A DNA stretch of 64,000 nucleotides from VRUE01 sp963822295 (GTDB taxonomy: Bacteria > Actinomycetota > Thermoleophilia > Solirubrobacterales > 70-9): assembly GCA_963822295.1 (NCBI GenBank), contig CAWGHD010000002.1, positions 2,542,001 through 2,606,000 of the forward strand, in the 5' to 3' direction. Made by a program: the position numbers and the translations under genes. Under the pieces are notes generated by a model. The model made no database searches. It was given only the letters and a program-made list of their open reading frames with translations, and was not told where the DNA came from. Position 1 is the first letter of the stretch. Every line of letters begins with the position of its first letter. Below are positions 51,089-58,609 of the stretch, piece by piece.

Positions 51089-53836
51089 ATGAGCAGCCAC
51101 GCGTTCAATGCCCGGACCGGACACGTCTGGCGGGCGGTGCTGGCGGCCCTTGCGGCGCTTTCGACGGCAGCCGTCTTCTCATCGCCGGCTGCCGCCTCGC
51201 AGGAAATCACCGAATTCACCGTCGCCTCGTCGAGCACGCAGGCGGGTGGCCATGGTGACTTCGTCACGCGGCTGCGGCTGGCGAACGCGGGGCAGCCGGA
51301 GGTGGCGAAGAGCCTCACGGTTAACGTCCCCGAGGGGATCTTCGGCAATCCGGGCGCCATCTTCCGCTGCCGCGCCGCAGACTTCATCGTCAACGAGTGC
51401 ACGCCCGGCTCGCAAATCGGCGTGATCACGATCGCGGCGACCTACGAAGGGGTGCCGAACACCCTGCTCGGGACGGCGCCGCTCTACAACATGGAAACGA
51501 CCGGGGAGGACGAAGCTGCCAGGCTGGCCTTCGTCGCTCCCATCGCCAACGCTCCGATCGTCGTCCCGATCGGCGTCCGCAGCGATTCCGACTACGGGCT
51601 CCGCATGACCTTCTCGACGATCACGCAGACGATCGCCCTCTCGGAAGCGAGCACGACAATCTGGGGCTTCCCGGCCGACGAAAGTCATGACGTCGACCGC
51701 TTCCGCCCCGGCGCCCCCGGCGAACCGCCGGGCTGCCCGGGCGAGCCGACCACCTGCAATCCGGCACCATTCGCCAAGGCCGGCATCGTTGTGCGCCCGT
51801 TCACCGACAACCCGAGCATCTGCACCGGGCAGCCGCTGACCGCGACGCTCGACGTCGTCACCTATCAGGATCCCGTCCCGACGCAGGCATCGGCGGACTA
51901 CCCGCCGACGACCGGCTGCGAGAACCAGAAATTCGACCCGGTCTTCAACCTCAAGCTCACCTCGAGCGAGGCGGATCAGCCCTCGGGCCTGGACATCCAG
52001 CTCAAGGCTGCCCAGTTCCTCGAGGGGACGGCTCCGTCACCCTCGACCCTGCGCTCGGCCTCGCTGATCCTGCCTGAGGGCCTGACGATCAACCCTGACG
52101 CGGCCGACGGCCAGACTGCCTGCTCCGACGCCGATGCGGGGTTCGGCACCAACAGGCCGGGGAACTGCCCCGACAACTCGAAGATCGGCACGCTCGAGGT
52201 GACCACGCCGGCACTTGATGGTCCGCTCGAGGGCTCGCTCTACATCGGCGAACCGAGGCCCGGCGACCAGTACCGCGCCTTCATGATCTTCGACGGCTTC
52301 GGCATCCACGCCAAGCTGTTCGCCTCGTTCCTGCCCGATCCGCGAACCGGCCAGCTGACCGTCGCGATCAACAACATCCCGCAGGTCCCCTTCGAGGAGT
52401 TCAACCTGCACCTGTTCGCATCGGACCGCGGCCTGGTGGCGACCCCGACCCGTTGCACGCTCTACCGCGCCAACGCGCGCCTCGTGCCGTGGAATGCGAC
52501 GCTCGCCCCGCAGGGCTCCGAGCCGATTGTCGGCATCACGTCCGGGCCGAACGGGAAATCCTGCCCCGGCCTCGTGCGTCCCTTCAACCCGCGGCTCGCG
52601 GCCGGAACCTCGAGCGCCGTCGCCGGAGACTTCTCGAGCTTCATCCTCAAGCTCGACCGCGACGACGGCGACCAGTTCCTCGGTGACCTGACCTTCAGGA
52701 TGCCGCCGGGCTTCACCGGCAACCTGCGGGGCATCAGTTACTGTCCCGAAGCGGCGATCGTCGCTGCGTCGCAGAATCTGGGCCGCAATGAGCAGGCGAA
52801 CGCGAGCTGTCCCGCCTCCTCGCAGATCGGTACCACCAACGTGGCGGCCGGACCCGGAGAAAACCCCTTCAACGCGGTCGGAAAGATGTACCTGTCCGGG
52901 CCCTTCAAAGGTGCCCCGCTGAGCCTCGCCGCGGTGACGCCGGCGCTCGCCGGACCGTATGACTATGGCGTCGTGGTGGTCCGGGTCGCCCTGCATGTCG
53001 ATCCGCTGACGGCACAGGTCTTCGCCGCCTCGGACACCGTTCCGGCGATCATCGGCGGCATCCCGATCCGGATGCGCTCGATCCAGGTCAACATCGACAA
53101 GCCCAACTTCACGATCAACCCGACCAACTGCAGCCCGTTCACAGTCGATTCGCAGGGAATCGGCGACGAGGCCACGGTGACCGACTTCTCCTCCTACTTC
53201 CAGGTTGTCAACTGCGACAGGCTGGCGTTCAACCCGAGGATGACGGTGCGCCAGCTGGGAAGCCGCAAAACGACGCGCCGGGCCAAAAATCCGAGGCTTC
53301 AGTTCGATCTCAGGACCCGTCCTGGCGACGCCAACATCAAATCGGTCTCGGTGACGCTGTCCAACGCCTTCGAGATCGACCAGCGCCACCTCGGCAACAT
53401 CTGCTCGGAGAAAGAGCTGGTCGAGAAACAGTGCGCCGGCCGGACCGCGATAGGCAAGGCCACGACAAAAACGCCGCTGCTCGACCAGCCTCTGTCCGGT
53501 CCGGCGTATGCGGTCTCCGGGTCGGGCGGCCTACCGCGACTGGCCTTCATCCTGAACGGCCAGGTGAACCTGGTGCCGAGGGCCGACACGAAGACCGTCG
53601 GCGGCAGACTGCAGACCACGGTGCCGGTCATTCCCGACGCCCCGATAGGTCACTTCCGACTCAACGTCTTCGGCGGCAAGACCGGATACCTGATCAACAC
53701 ACGCGATATCTGCATCCACACGCCGTTGGCCCAGGTCGCCTATACCGCCCAGAACGGCAAGACCTCATCTCAGAAGGTCAAGGTCAAGGCCGCCTGCGGC
53801 AAGAAGAAGGCCCGCGCCAAGCGCCACCGTCGCTGA
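51089..53836 (+). CDS. Giant secreted protein 5: four-module type, basic tail
   Basis: 915 residues from ATG 51089 (AAGGAGA 7 bases upstream; frame open to 51050). Signal peptide VWRAVLAALAALSTAAVFSS. Four modules as in protein 3, with EFTVASSSTQAGGHGDFVTR at the N-terminus (compare FELKSSNTQAGGHPDVIFEV in protein 3), CPDNSKIGTLEVTTPALDGP, CPASSQIGTTNVAAGPGENP and CAGRTAIGKATTKTPLLDQP. The last module ends GGKTGYLINTRDIC and a CGKKKARAKRHRR tail. The pseudogene at 19355 is a copy of this end. Likely extracellular, several disulfides. Last gene of the run; an inverted repeat at 53849 may terminate it. Confidence 0.82.
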   Translation: MSSHAFNARTGHVWRAVLAALAALSTAAVFSSPAAASQEITEFTVASSSTQAGGHGDFVTRLRLANAGQPEVAKSLTVNVPEGIFGNPGAIFRCRAADFIVNECTPGSQIGVITIAATYEGVPNTLLGTAPLYNMETTGEDEAARLAFVAPIANAPIVVPIGVRSDSDYGLRMTFSTITQTIALSEASTTIWGFPADESHDVDRFRPGAPGEPPGCPGEPTTCNPAPFAKAGIVVRPFTDNPSICTGQPLTATLDVVTYQDPVPTQASADYPPTTGCENQKFDPVFNLKLTSSEADQPSGLDIQLKAAQFLEGTAPSPSTLRSASLILPEGLTINPDAADGQTACSDADAGFGTNRPGNCPDNSKIGTLEVTTPALDGPLEGSLYIGEPRPGDQYRAFMIFDGFGIHAKLFASFLPDPRTGQLTVAINNIPQVPFEEFNLHLFASDRGLVATPTRCTLYRANARLVPWNATLAPQGSEPIVGITSGPNGKSCPGLVRPFNPRLAAGTSSAVAGDFSSFILKLDRDDGDQFLGDLTFRMPPGFTGNLRGISYCPEAAIVAASQNLGRNEQANASCPASSQIGTTNVAAGPGENPFNAVGKMYLSGPFKGAPLSLAAVTPALAGPYDYGVVVVRVALHVDPLTAQVFAASDTVPAIIGGIPIRMRSIQVNIDKPNFTINPTNCSPFTVDSQGIGDEATVTDFSSYFQVVNCDRLAFNPRMTVRQLGSRKTTRRAKNPRLQFDLRTRPGDANIKSVSVTLSNAFEIDQRHLGNICSEKELVEKQCAGRTAIGKATTKTPLLDQPLSGPAYAVSGSGGLPRLAFILNGQVNLVPRADTKTVGGRLQTTVPVIPDAPIGHFRLNVFGGKTGYLINTRDICIHTPLAQVAYTAQNGKTSSQKVKVKAACGKKKARAKRHRR

Positions 53837-53848
53837 GTCCACCGCGTA

Positions 53849-53864
53849 GCGCGCAACGGCGCGC
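53849..53864 (+). terminator. Possible terminator after the giant-protein operon
   Basis: GCGCGC-AACG-GCGCGC, 13 bases after the stop codon of protein 5; a direct repeat GTGCCCAG follows. No T-run. Confidence 0.35.
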
Positions 53865-54420
53865 AGCGGTGCCCAGTTGGTGCCCAGCGCCGGCTGCGTT
53901 TGCGGCACGAAATCGCCAGCTAACTTGCGAGAACCCGGCTCGGCGAAGCTCGGCGCGTCCTTGCCGATGGCCCATGCTTAGCCGCATCTCACCTCAGGGG
54001 CCTCTACTTGGGCCTCTCCAAGGTCGCCAACGGCTCCCTCCTCTTCAAGACCTACCCGCTCGAACCCACACCGGGTGGAGGCACGCGGCAACGGCACCAG
54101 TCCTTCGGCGCACGCTGGTCGGCATTGGCTTCCGGCAGACATCCCCTTCCTTCAAGGGTGAGCGATGCTCCGGCTCTTGGGCTTTCAGGTTTCCAACAGG
54201 CGCCGTCCCTGCTTGCCCGTTGCTTCTTCTCTTCGTCTCCACCGCCTGGGCCGTCCCCGCCTGACTTCCCCGGCAGATCTCTCGCTGCTGGCCCGTGGGT
54301 CCCGGGTTCCTTGACACCGGATCCTCCCCGGGGCCATCTAGGGCGCTATCCTGGCCAAGCCGTTAAGGCGCCCCGCTGAGCGATATCGGTGAGCATTTCC
54401 AAGGAAGGGAACACTGCGGG
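53865..54420. other. Non-coding stretch
   Basis: No supported gene. One frame includes LYLGLSKVANGSLLFKTYPL, which reads like real protein, but it has no start, no ribosome site and runs out quickly; it may be a scrap of a lost gene. Confidence 0.4.
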
Positions 54421-54513
54421 ATGAACCGATCTGTGAGAGGTGCGCTCTGCGGTGCCTCTGCTGCGGTGGGAGTATGCGGTCCCTCCGGCGGCGGCTTCGG
54501 AGGACTCCGTTGA
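54421..54513 (+). CDS. Possible 30-residue Gly-rich leader ORF
   Basis: ATG 54421 follows AAGGAAGGGAA and reads 30 codons, with two Cys and a Gly-rich end (GPSGGGFGGLR). Its TGA overlaps the ATG of the secreted-protein gene (TGATG at 54511-54515), the layout of a translationally coupled leader. Not otherwise supported. Confidence 0.35.
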   Translation: MNRSVRGALCGASAAVGVCGPSGGGFGGLR

Positions 54514-55295
54514 TGCGCCGAGGCCTGCTGCTCGGGATGCTCGCCTCGTTGCTGACCCTTGCCGTCCTCGCGATCCCGGTCGACGCCGAGAGGAACGCGA
54601 GCGGCAGCCTGACCGCCTTCTTGAAAGGGGGCATCTCCCCTCGTACGCTTCCTCGTACTCACAAGGCCCCGGTCGCTCTCCGTATCCATGGTGGCATTCG
54701 CACCACGGAGGGCATACCGCTTCCCCGGGTCAAGAAGGTTCGTCTCGAACTCGCCTACAAAGGTTCGCTCGACACCCGCGGCTTGCCTCTTTGCCGCAAA
54801 GCCGACTTGGGCGCTGCCGACATCCGCGAAGCCCTTTCAATCTGTGGCTCCGCCCTGGTGGGCCGAGGTCGCCTCTACGCCCGCATCTTTCTCCCCGAGC
54901 AGCTGCCTTTCGGCCTTCACGCCGACCTTCTCGCCTTCAACGGCAAGACCGCCCAGGGCCGCACTGCGGTTTGGGTTCTGGCTTACTCACCGAATCCGCC
55001 CGTCTCTTTTATCCTACCCTTCCACGTTCGTCGGGAACAAGGGCGTTTCCCCACGGTGCTGGTGAGCGCTATTCCCCGCAACGTTGGGCCCTGGCCTCAC
55101 TTCGCCCACTTCAACATCGTCATTTCCCGCAGCTTCCGCCACCACGGTCGCCTGCACAGTTACTTGAGCGCCTCCTGCCCGCTTCCGCCGAGGTTTACAT
55201 CGGGTTTGCTCTCGTTCGCTCGCGCCACGTTCACCGTCGCCGACGCGCCTGACCTGAGTGTGGAGTCGGTGCGTACCTGCCGCGCCCGCCGCTGA
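54513..55295 (+). CDS. Secreted single-module protein, paralogue family 1 (unknown function)
   Basis: 260 residues. Signal peptide LLLGMLASLLTLAVLAIPVD. It carries the family marks seen in the 13113 and 16967 products: GGISPRTLPRTHKAPVALRI near the start, TRGLPLC, a second Cys before GSALVGRGRLYARI, LPEQLPFG, LLAFNGKT, and a last RTC. The usual HAH-P motif is replaced by YSPNPPVSF. ATG 54513 was chosen because GGAGGA lies 8 bases upstream; an earlier ATG at 54474 is in frame. It follows the giant operon by about 680 bp and has its own candidate leader ORF. Unknown function, secreted. Confidence 0.75.
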   Translation: MRRGLLLGMLASLLTLAVLAIPVDAERNASGSLTAFLKGGISPRTLPRTHKAPVALRIHGGIRTTEGIPLPRVKKVRLELAYKGSLDTRGLPLCRKADLGAADIREALSICGSALVGRGRLYARIFLPEQLPFGLHADLLAFNGKTAQGRTAVWVLAYSPNPPVSFILPFHVRREQGRFPTVLVSAIPRNVGPWPHFAHFNIVISRSFRHHGRLHSYLSASCPLPPRFTSGLLSFARATFTVADAPDLSVESVRTCRARR

Positions 55296-55429
55296 GCCTG
55301 CCTTTGTGCTCCTCACGCACGCAGGTCGGACTGAATGTGCGATGGACGTGAGTCTGGTGCCTGCTCGGTGGATCGAGTGGCCACGGCGGCGGACTGTCCC
55401 GCGCCGATCGTATCGGCATGATTTCCCAG
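55296..55429. other. Gap after the 54513 gene
   Basis: No gene seen. It joins directly to the decayed four-module tail that follows. Confidence 0.4.
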
Positions 55430-55622
55430 ACTGCCTGGATATCGAGCCCGACCTGCCGCTGAGCAGGCTCGCCTTGCCGATGCGGGGGAAAACGCGGCCT
55501 GCTGGTCAACACCACAGCCTCTGCTGGCGAGGCCCCGGGCTCGGGCCGCCTTCCTCGCCCACAATGGCAAGAAGCGGCCGCTGCGCCTCCCGTGAAGGTC
55601 CGCTGCGGCAGGCCAAGGGCCG
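55430..55622 (+). pseudogene. Decayed C-terminus of a four-module secreted protein
   Basis: With frame changes the plus strand reads GGKRGLLVNTT (one base lost in the G/A-run before it), then RARAAFLAHNGKKRPLRLP and VKVRCG. This matches the end of proteins 3 and 5 (GGKTGYLINTRDIC ... VAYTAQNGKTSSQKVKVKA ... CGK). No start or complete frame remains. It is a second decayed tail of the family, 1.6 kb after the intact operon. Confidence 0.55.
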
Positions 55623-55858
55623 TGCAGCCACGCTGATCAGCGCCACTCCCCGCCCAGGCTGAGCGCCGTTTGCACCGATCAGGTGGCTCAACGGCCGGGC
55701 GCTCCTGATCGTGTGGCGGGCTCCGTCCGAGCGTCGCCGCTCCGGCACGCCCCACCTCGCCTCGTGTTGGTAGGCTATCGAATATGTTGGTGGGCGGTTA
55801 CGGGTAGGTAGTCATAGGCGTTTAATGCCCTATATAAGACGTAAAGCTCTATAGCTGC

Positions 55859-55887
55859 TTGACTTTGCGGTTGGCGTCTGTTCTAGT
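55859..55887 (+). promoter_or_regulatory. Promoter TTGACT-N17-TCTAGT
   Basis: -35 TTGACT (55859-55864), 17-base spacer with GGTTGG and ending TGT, -10 TCTAGT (55882-55887): the twin of the promoter at 36355. It is embedded in an AT-rich stretch. The transcript would start near 55894 and contains a hairpin-closed element at 55891-55950. Confidence 0.6.
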
Positions 55888-56030
55888 TAGATCGTGCTTC
55901 CAGGCAGGGCAGCGTCTCATCGTGCCAGCCGAAGCCAACAGGGAAACGATTCGTAGACCGGCAGGGAAAACCAAGCCCGCGGCCCTTGGGCGGATGCAAC
56001 GCCGCAACGTCACCGACCGAAAGACAGGAG

Positions 56031-56110
56031 ATGAGTAAGAGAGCAGGGCAAAAGCACGGCTACCTGCTGGCGAAATGCTCAGACGGCCAATTCGACGCGA
56101 ACCCTTTCCC
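56031..56110 (+). pseudogene. Scrap of the secreted single-module family
   Basis: From ATG 56031 (CAGGAG just upstream) the frame reads MSKRAGQKHGYLLAKCSDGQ then FDAN and turns Pro/Gly-rich. This resembles the late Cys motif of the single-module proteins (SSKRGEQTLLYGTCPSGHFY in the 13113 product; YSYLNARCETGRLQARGEF in the 16967 product). Probably a decayed C-terminal piece. Confidence 0.4.
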
Positions 56111-56134
56111 TGGACCCGGTGGTCCGGGGGAGCG

Positions 56135-56166
56135 GCCGACACCCTCTTTCCCTGGAGGGTGTCGGC
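56135..56166 (+). terminator. Strong hairpin, possible terminator
   Basis: Perfect 12-bp stem GCCGACACCCTC/GAGGGTGTCGGC with an 8-base loop. It would end the transcript from the promoter at 55859 after about 270 nt. Confidence 0.45.
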
Positions 56167-56393
56167 AAGCCGAACGCGCTCCACCCTGGGCGTGTCGGCG
56201 GAGGGGCCCCCCGGCAAGTTCCCGTCCGGGAGGCGCCATGGCAGCACCCGAGGCGGTTCTCGGTCCGGCGGGCACACTCGCCGCTGGCCGGCCGCCGAGG
56301 TCGAGGGCCGGCCGGGCGCCTATCGGGATCTTCCCTGGTCCACGGCGTCCGCCTGCCCTGTCTTTTCCGCTCCTCGCTAGGAAGGACCAGGCA

Positions 56394-56465
56394 ATGGCTA
56401 CAGCAATCAACGATGCCGCTTATCTGACCGGTGCCCTCCTGCCCTCCTGCGCGGTGCGCGAATAG
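56394..56465 (+). CDS. Possible 23-residue leader ORF
   Basis: ATG 56394 follows AGGAAGGACCAGGCA, very similar to the sequence before the 17-residue ORF at 19700 (AGGAGAGGACAGGGCA). It reads 23 codons to TAG at 56463, four bases before the SnoaL-like gene. Coupled translation is possible. Confidence 0.35.
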   Translation: MATAINDAAYLTGALLPSCAVRE

Positions 56466-56469
56466 GCAG

Positions 56470-56892
56470 ATGGCCCCAGCCGCTCTCGCCAGTTCGGCGC
56501 GCACCGGCGCCAAGCAGATCTCGGCCACTTTCGCCGCTGCCCTCAGCGCCGGCGACTTGGAGGCGGCGACCGCCTGCTTTGCCCGCGACGCCTGCCTGCT
56601 CACCCCCCACGCGACCACGATTCGCGGCCGCGACCATATCCGAGCAATCCTCCTCCAGCTGGTTGCGATGCGCCCCACCGTGCAGGTCGAGCAGCGCGGC
56701 ATGTTGATCGCCGGTGACGTCGCGCTCGCCACCGAGACCTGGACGATCCGCCTCAACGGCCTCGAGCTCACGCCCTACGCTCAGCGCGCCGAGACGACTG
56801 CCGTCCTGCGCCGCATCGAAGGTACCTGGAAGCTGCAGATCGCCGCCCCCTGGGGCTGGGGAAAGCGACAGCCGGGCGGGACGCGCTGGTAG
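56470..56892 (+). CDS. SnoaL-like / NTF2-fold protein (DUF4440 type)
   Basis: 140 residues with the cone-shaped NTF2-like fold: QISATFAAALSAGDLEAATA, then CFARDACLLTPHATTIRGRD, HIRAILLQLVAMRPTVQVEQ and a last strand pair TTAVLRRIEGTWKLQIAAPW. This is the pattern of SnoaL-like and ketosteroid-isomerase-like proteins; many have no known activity. ATG 56470 is used; an extension to 56431 lacks support. It directly follows the 23-codon leader ORF, and lies about 120 bp before PPK2 with a tRNA fragment between them. Confidence 0.82.
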   Translation: MAPAALASSARTGAKQISATFAAALSAGDLEAATACFARDACLLTPHATTIRGRDHIRAILLQLVAMRPTVQVEQRGMLIAGDVALATETWTIRLNGLELTPYAQRAETTAVLRRIEGTWKLQIAAPWGWGKRQPGGTRW

Positions 56893-56963
56893 CCCAGGCC
56901 GGATTTCTCAAGCTCTAGCGCCTCGGTCGCCAAGCGACTCCAGGTCCGGCGCGCCGTCGAAAC

Positions 56964-56998
56964 AAGGGGTCGGTCGGTTCGAGTCCGATTCCGGGCTT
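56964..56998 (+). repeat. Copy of the 3-prime end of tRNA-Thr
   Basis: AAGGGGTCG(G) then TCGGTTCGAGTCCGATTCC and GGGCTT: the last 34 bases of the tRNA-Thr at 58726-58799 repeated with one inserted G. There is no acceptor 5-prime strand, D-arm or anticodon arm upstream, so this is not a tRNA gene. It forms a direct repeat with the intact gene around a 1.8-kb segment holding PPK2 and a nucleotidyltransferase pair. Confidence 0.8.
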
Positions 56999-57001
56999 CG
57001 T

Positions 57002-57007
57002 TACGCT
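57002..57007 (+). promoter_or_regulatory. Probable -10 hexamer TACGCT for leaderless PPK2 gene
   Basis: TACGCT lies 7 bases before GTG 57015 and immediately after the tRNA fragment. Confidence 0.45.
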
Positions 57008-57014
57008 CGCCCGG

Positions 57015-57806
57015 GTGGAAACCAGGGTTCTGAGCAAGAGGGAGTACGAGAAGGAGCTCTCACGCCTGCAGCTGGAGCTGGTCCGGTTGCAGGAATGGAT
57101 CGTCTCCACGGGACTCAAGGTCGTCGTCCTCTTCGAGGGTAGGGACACGGCGGGCAAGGGCGGCAACATCCGCCGCATCACCGAACGGACGAATCCTCGG
57201 GTGGTGCGCAGCGTCGCGCTCAGCGCGCCCAGCGACCGGGAGCGCACGCAGTGGTACTTCCAGCGCTACGTCGCCCAGCTCCCCGCCGCCGGGGAAATGG
57301 TCCTCTTCGACCGCAGTTGGTACAACCGCGCCGGGGTCGAGCGGGTGATGGGCTACTGCACGGATGCCGAGTACGAGGAGTTCGTGCGCACCTGTCCCCA
57401 GTTCGAGCGCATCATCCAGGGCTCGGGAATCATCCTCGTCAAGTACTGGCTCTCGGTCAGCGACGAGGAGCAGGAGCGCCGCTTCATGGCGCGGCTCGAG
57501 GATCCGGAGAAGCGCTGGAAGCTGAGCCCGACCGACATCGAGGCCCGGGCGCGCTGGGTCGACTACGCCGAGGCCAAGGACGAGATGTTCGCCTACACGG
57601 ACAAGAAGGACTCGCCCTGGTACGTGGTCGAGGCCGATGACAAGCGGACCGCCCGCCTCAACCTGATCTCTCATCTGCTCGAACAGATTCCCTACAAGCG
57701 CGTCGACCACGAGGACATCGAGTTTCCGCCCCGGCAGGAGCGTCCCTACGTGCGTCCGCCGATCGACACGCAGGCCTTCGTTCCCGAGCGCTTCCGGGTC
57801 GAGTGA
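57015..57806 (+). CDS. ppk2: Polyphosphate kinase 2 (PPK2 family)
   Basis: 263 residues, the one-domain PPK2 type that moves phosphate from polyphosphate to a nucleoside diphosphate (or the reverse) in the cytoplasm. Walker A is EGRDTAGKGG at 41-50; Walker B and lid region are DRSWYNRAGVERVMGYC (about 99-115), with WFQRYV-like WYFQRYVAQLP before it and RWKLSPTDIEARARWVDYAE later. ATP/GTP preference cannot be judged. The start is GTG 57015, seven bases after TACGCT. The gene lies between the tRNA-Thr fragment and the nucleotidyltransferase pair on the opposite strand. Confidence 0.93.
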   Translation: METRVLSKREYEKELSRLQLELVRLQEWIVSTGLKVVVLFEGRDTAGKGGNIRRITERTNPRVVRSVALSAPSDRERTQWYFQRYVAQLPAAGEMVLFDRSWYNRAGVERVMGYCTDAEYEEFVRTCPQFERIIQGSGIILVKYWLSVSDEEQERRFMARLEDPEKRWKLSPTDIEARARWVDYAEAKDEMFAYTDKKDSPWYVVEADDKRTARLNLISHLLEQIPYKRVDHEDIEFPPRQERPYVRPPIDTQAFVPERFRVE

Positions 57807-57950
57807 CCAGGGCGCCGTCGGGCAACGCCTAGCGGTTGAGAAGTGCGCAGACGGCGGTCGACTGCAACCGGCGCAGCTGGGCCAGCAGCCTGCCGCTCGG
57901 CGCCGGGATGTTGAGCGAGGTGGTGACGGCGCTCCTGCTTCAAGTCGCCG

Positions 57951-58439
57951 CTAGCCCGAGCTGTCGCTGCTCGCTGCCTCCAGGTCTTCGAGGTCAACTA
58001 GGTCGCGCGGCCGTCCGGCAGCGAGCTTCATCGAGCGCAGATCCTCGCGCGAGCAGACGGCAACCTTGACGCCAAGGACCTCGGCCTCACTCGCTCCTTC
58101 CCGAAGCTTTTCGTAGGAGGGCACGCCCTCGAGGCCCTGCACCACGTCGAGGCGGCCGAGATCGGTGTCGATCGCCATCTGCTCGCCGCTCGCGAGCTCT
58201 GCTGCGATCGAGAACGGTGTGCCGAGGAGCGCTTCGTCCCTCTGCGCGTGTCCACCGGCAGCCACGGCGACCTCGGCAACCGCCTTCAAATTCGCTGGAT
58301 CGGCATCGACCACGATGTCGACGTCCTTCGTTCCGCGCACTACACCCCACGCATTGACAGCAAGCCCGCCGATCAGCACGAACTCGACGTCTGCCTCGAC
58401 CAGGCGGCGCAGCAGCTGGTCGAAGGCCGGCTCGCTCAA
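57951..58439 (-). CDS. Nucleotidyltransferase (MNT/AbiEii-like), possible toxin-antitoxin component
   Basis: 162 residues of the DNA polymerase beta-like nucleotidyltransferase fold: FVLIGGLAVNAWGVVRGTKD followed by VDIVVDAD gives the GG-x9-12-D-x-D active-site pattern, with a third acidic residue in DLGRLDVVQGL. The C-terminal part is short and helical. Such stand-alone domains occur in HEPN/MNT and AbiE-like toxin-antitoxin pairs and in antibiotic nucleotidylation. The start is TTG 58439, which overlaps the stop of a 55-residue upstream gene as TTGA; this compact layout supports a two-gene functional pair. Confidence 0.85.
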   Translation of the reverse strand: MSEPAFDQLLRRLVEADVEFVLIGGLAVNAWGVVRGTKDVDIVVDADPANLKAVAEVAVAAGGHAQRDEALLGTPFSIAAELASGEQMAIDTDLGRLDVVQGLEGVPSYEKLREGASEAEVLGVKVAVCSREDLRSMKLAAGRPRDLVDLEDLEAASSDSSG

Positions 58440-58603
58440 GTCTTGCGTGCCGTGCCGACGAAGCTCATCAACTTGTGGCTGAGGGCGATGCCCTCCGCCA
58501 GGTTGACACTCAACGGCCGCAGCGCATCCTCACGCAGACGCCGGCGCCGCTCTGCCTCGTTGCTATCAGCGGCTCTCTGTGAGTCTCGGGATGCGCTCGC
58601 CAC
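58436..58603 (-). CDS. 55-residue protein, partner of the nucleotidyltransferase
   Basis: GTG 58603 opens a 55-residue frame rich in Arg/Glu/Ala, with ERRRRLREDALRPLSVNLAE then GIALSHKLMSFVGTARKT. It is predicted helical and resembles the small proteins encoded just before nucleotidyltransferases in many actinobacterial genomes. TAAACT sits 6 bases before the GTG, the same leaderless layout as the TetR genes. The stop overlaps the nucleotidyltransferase start (TTGA). Acting as antitoxin or DNA-binding partner is inference. Confidence 0.65.
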   Translation of the reverse strand: MASASRDSQRAADSNEAERRRRLREDALRPLSVNLAEGIALSHKLMSFVGTARKT

Positions 58604-58609
58604 GGGTTC

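Noticed and set aside
56964..56998. A second functional tRNA
   Set aside because: Only the T-arm and 3-prime acceptor are present; nothing upstream can form the other arms.
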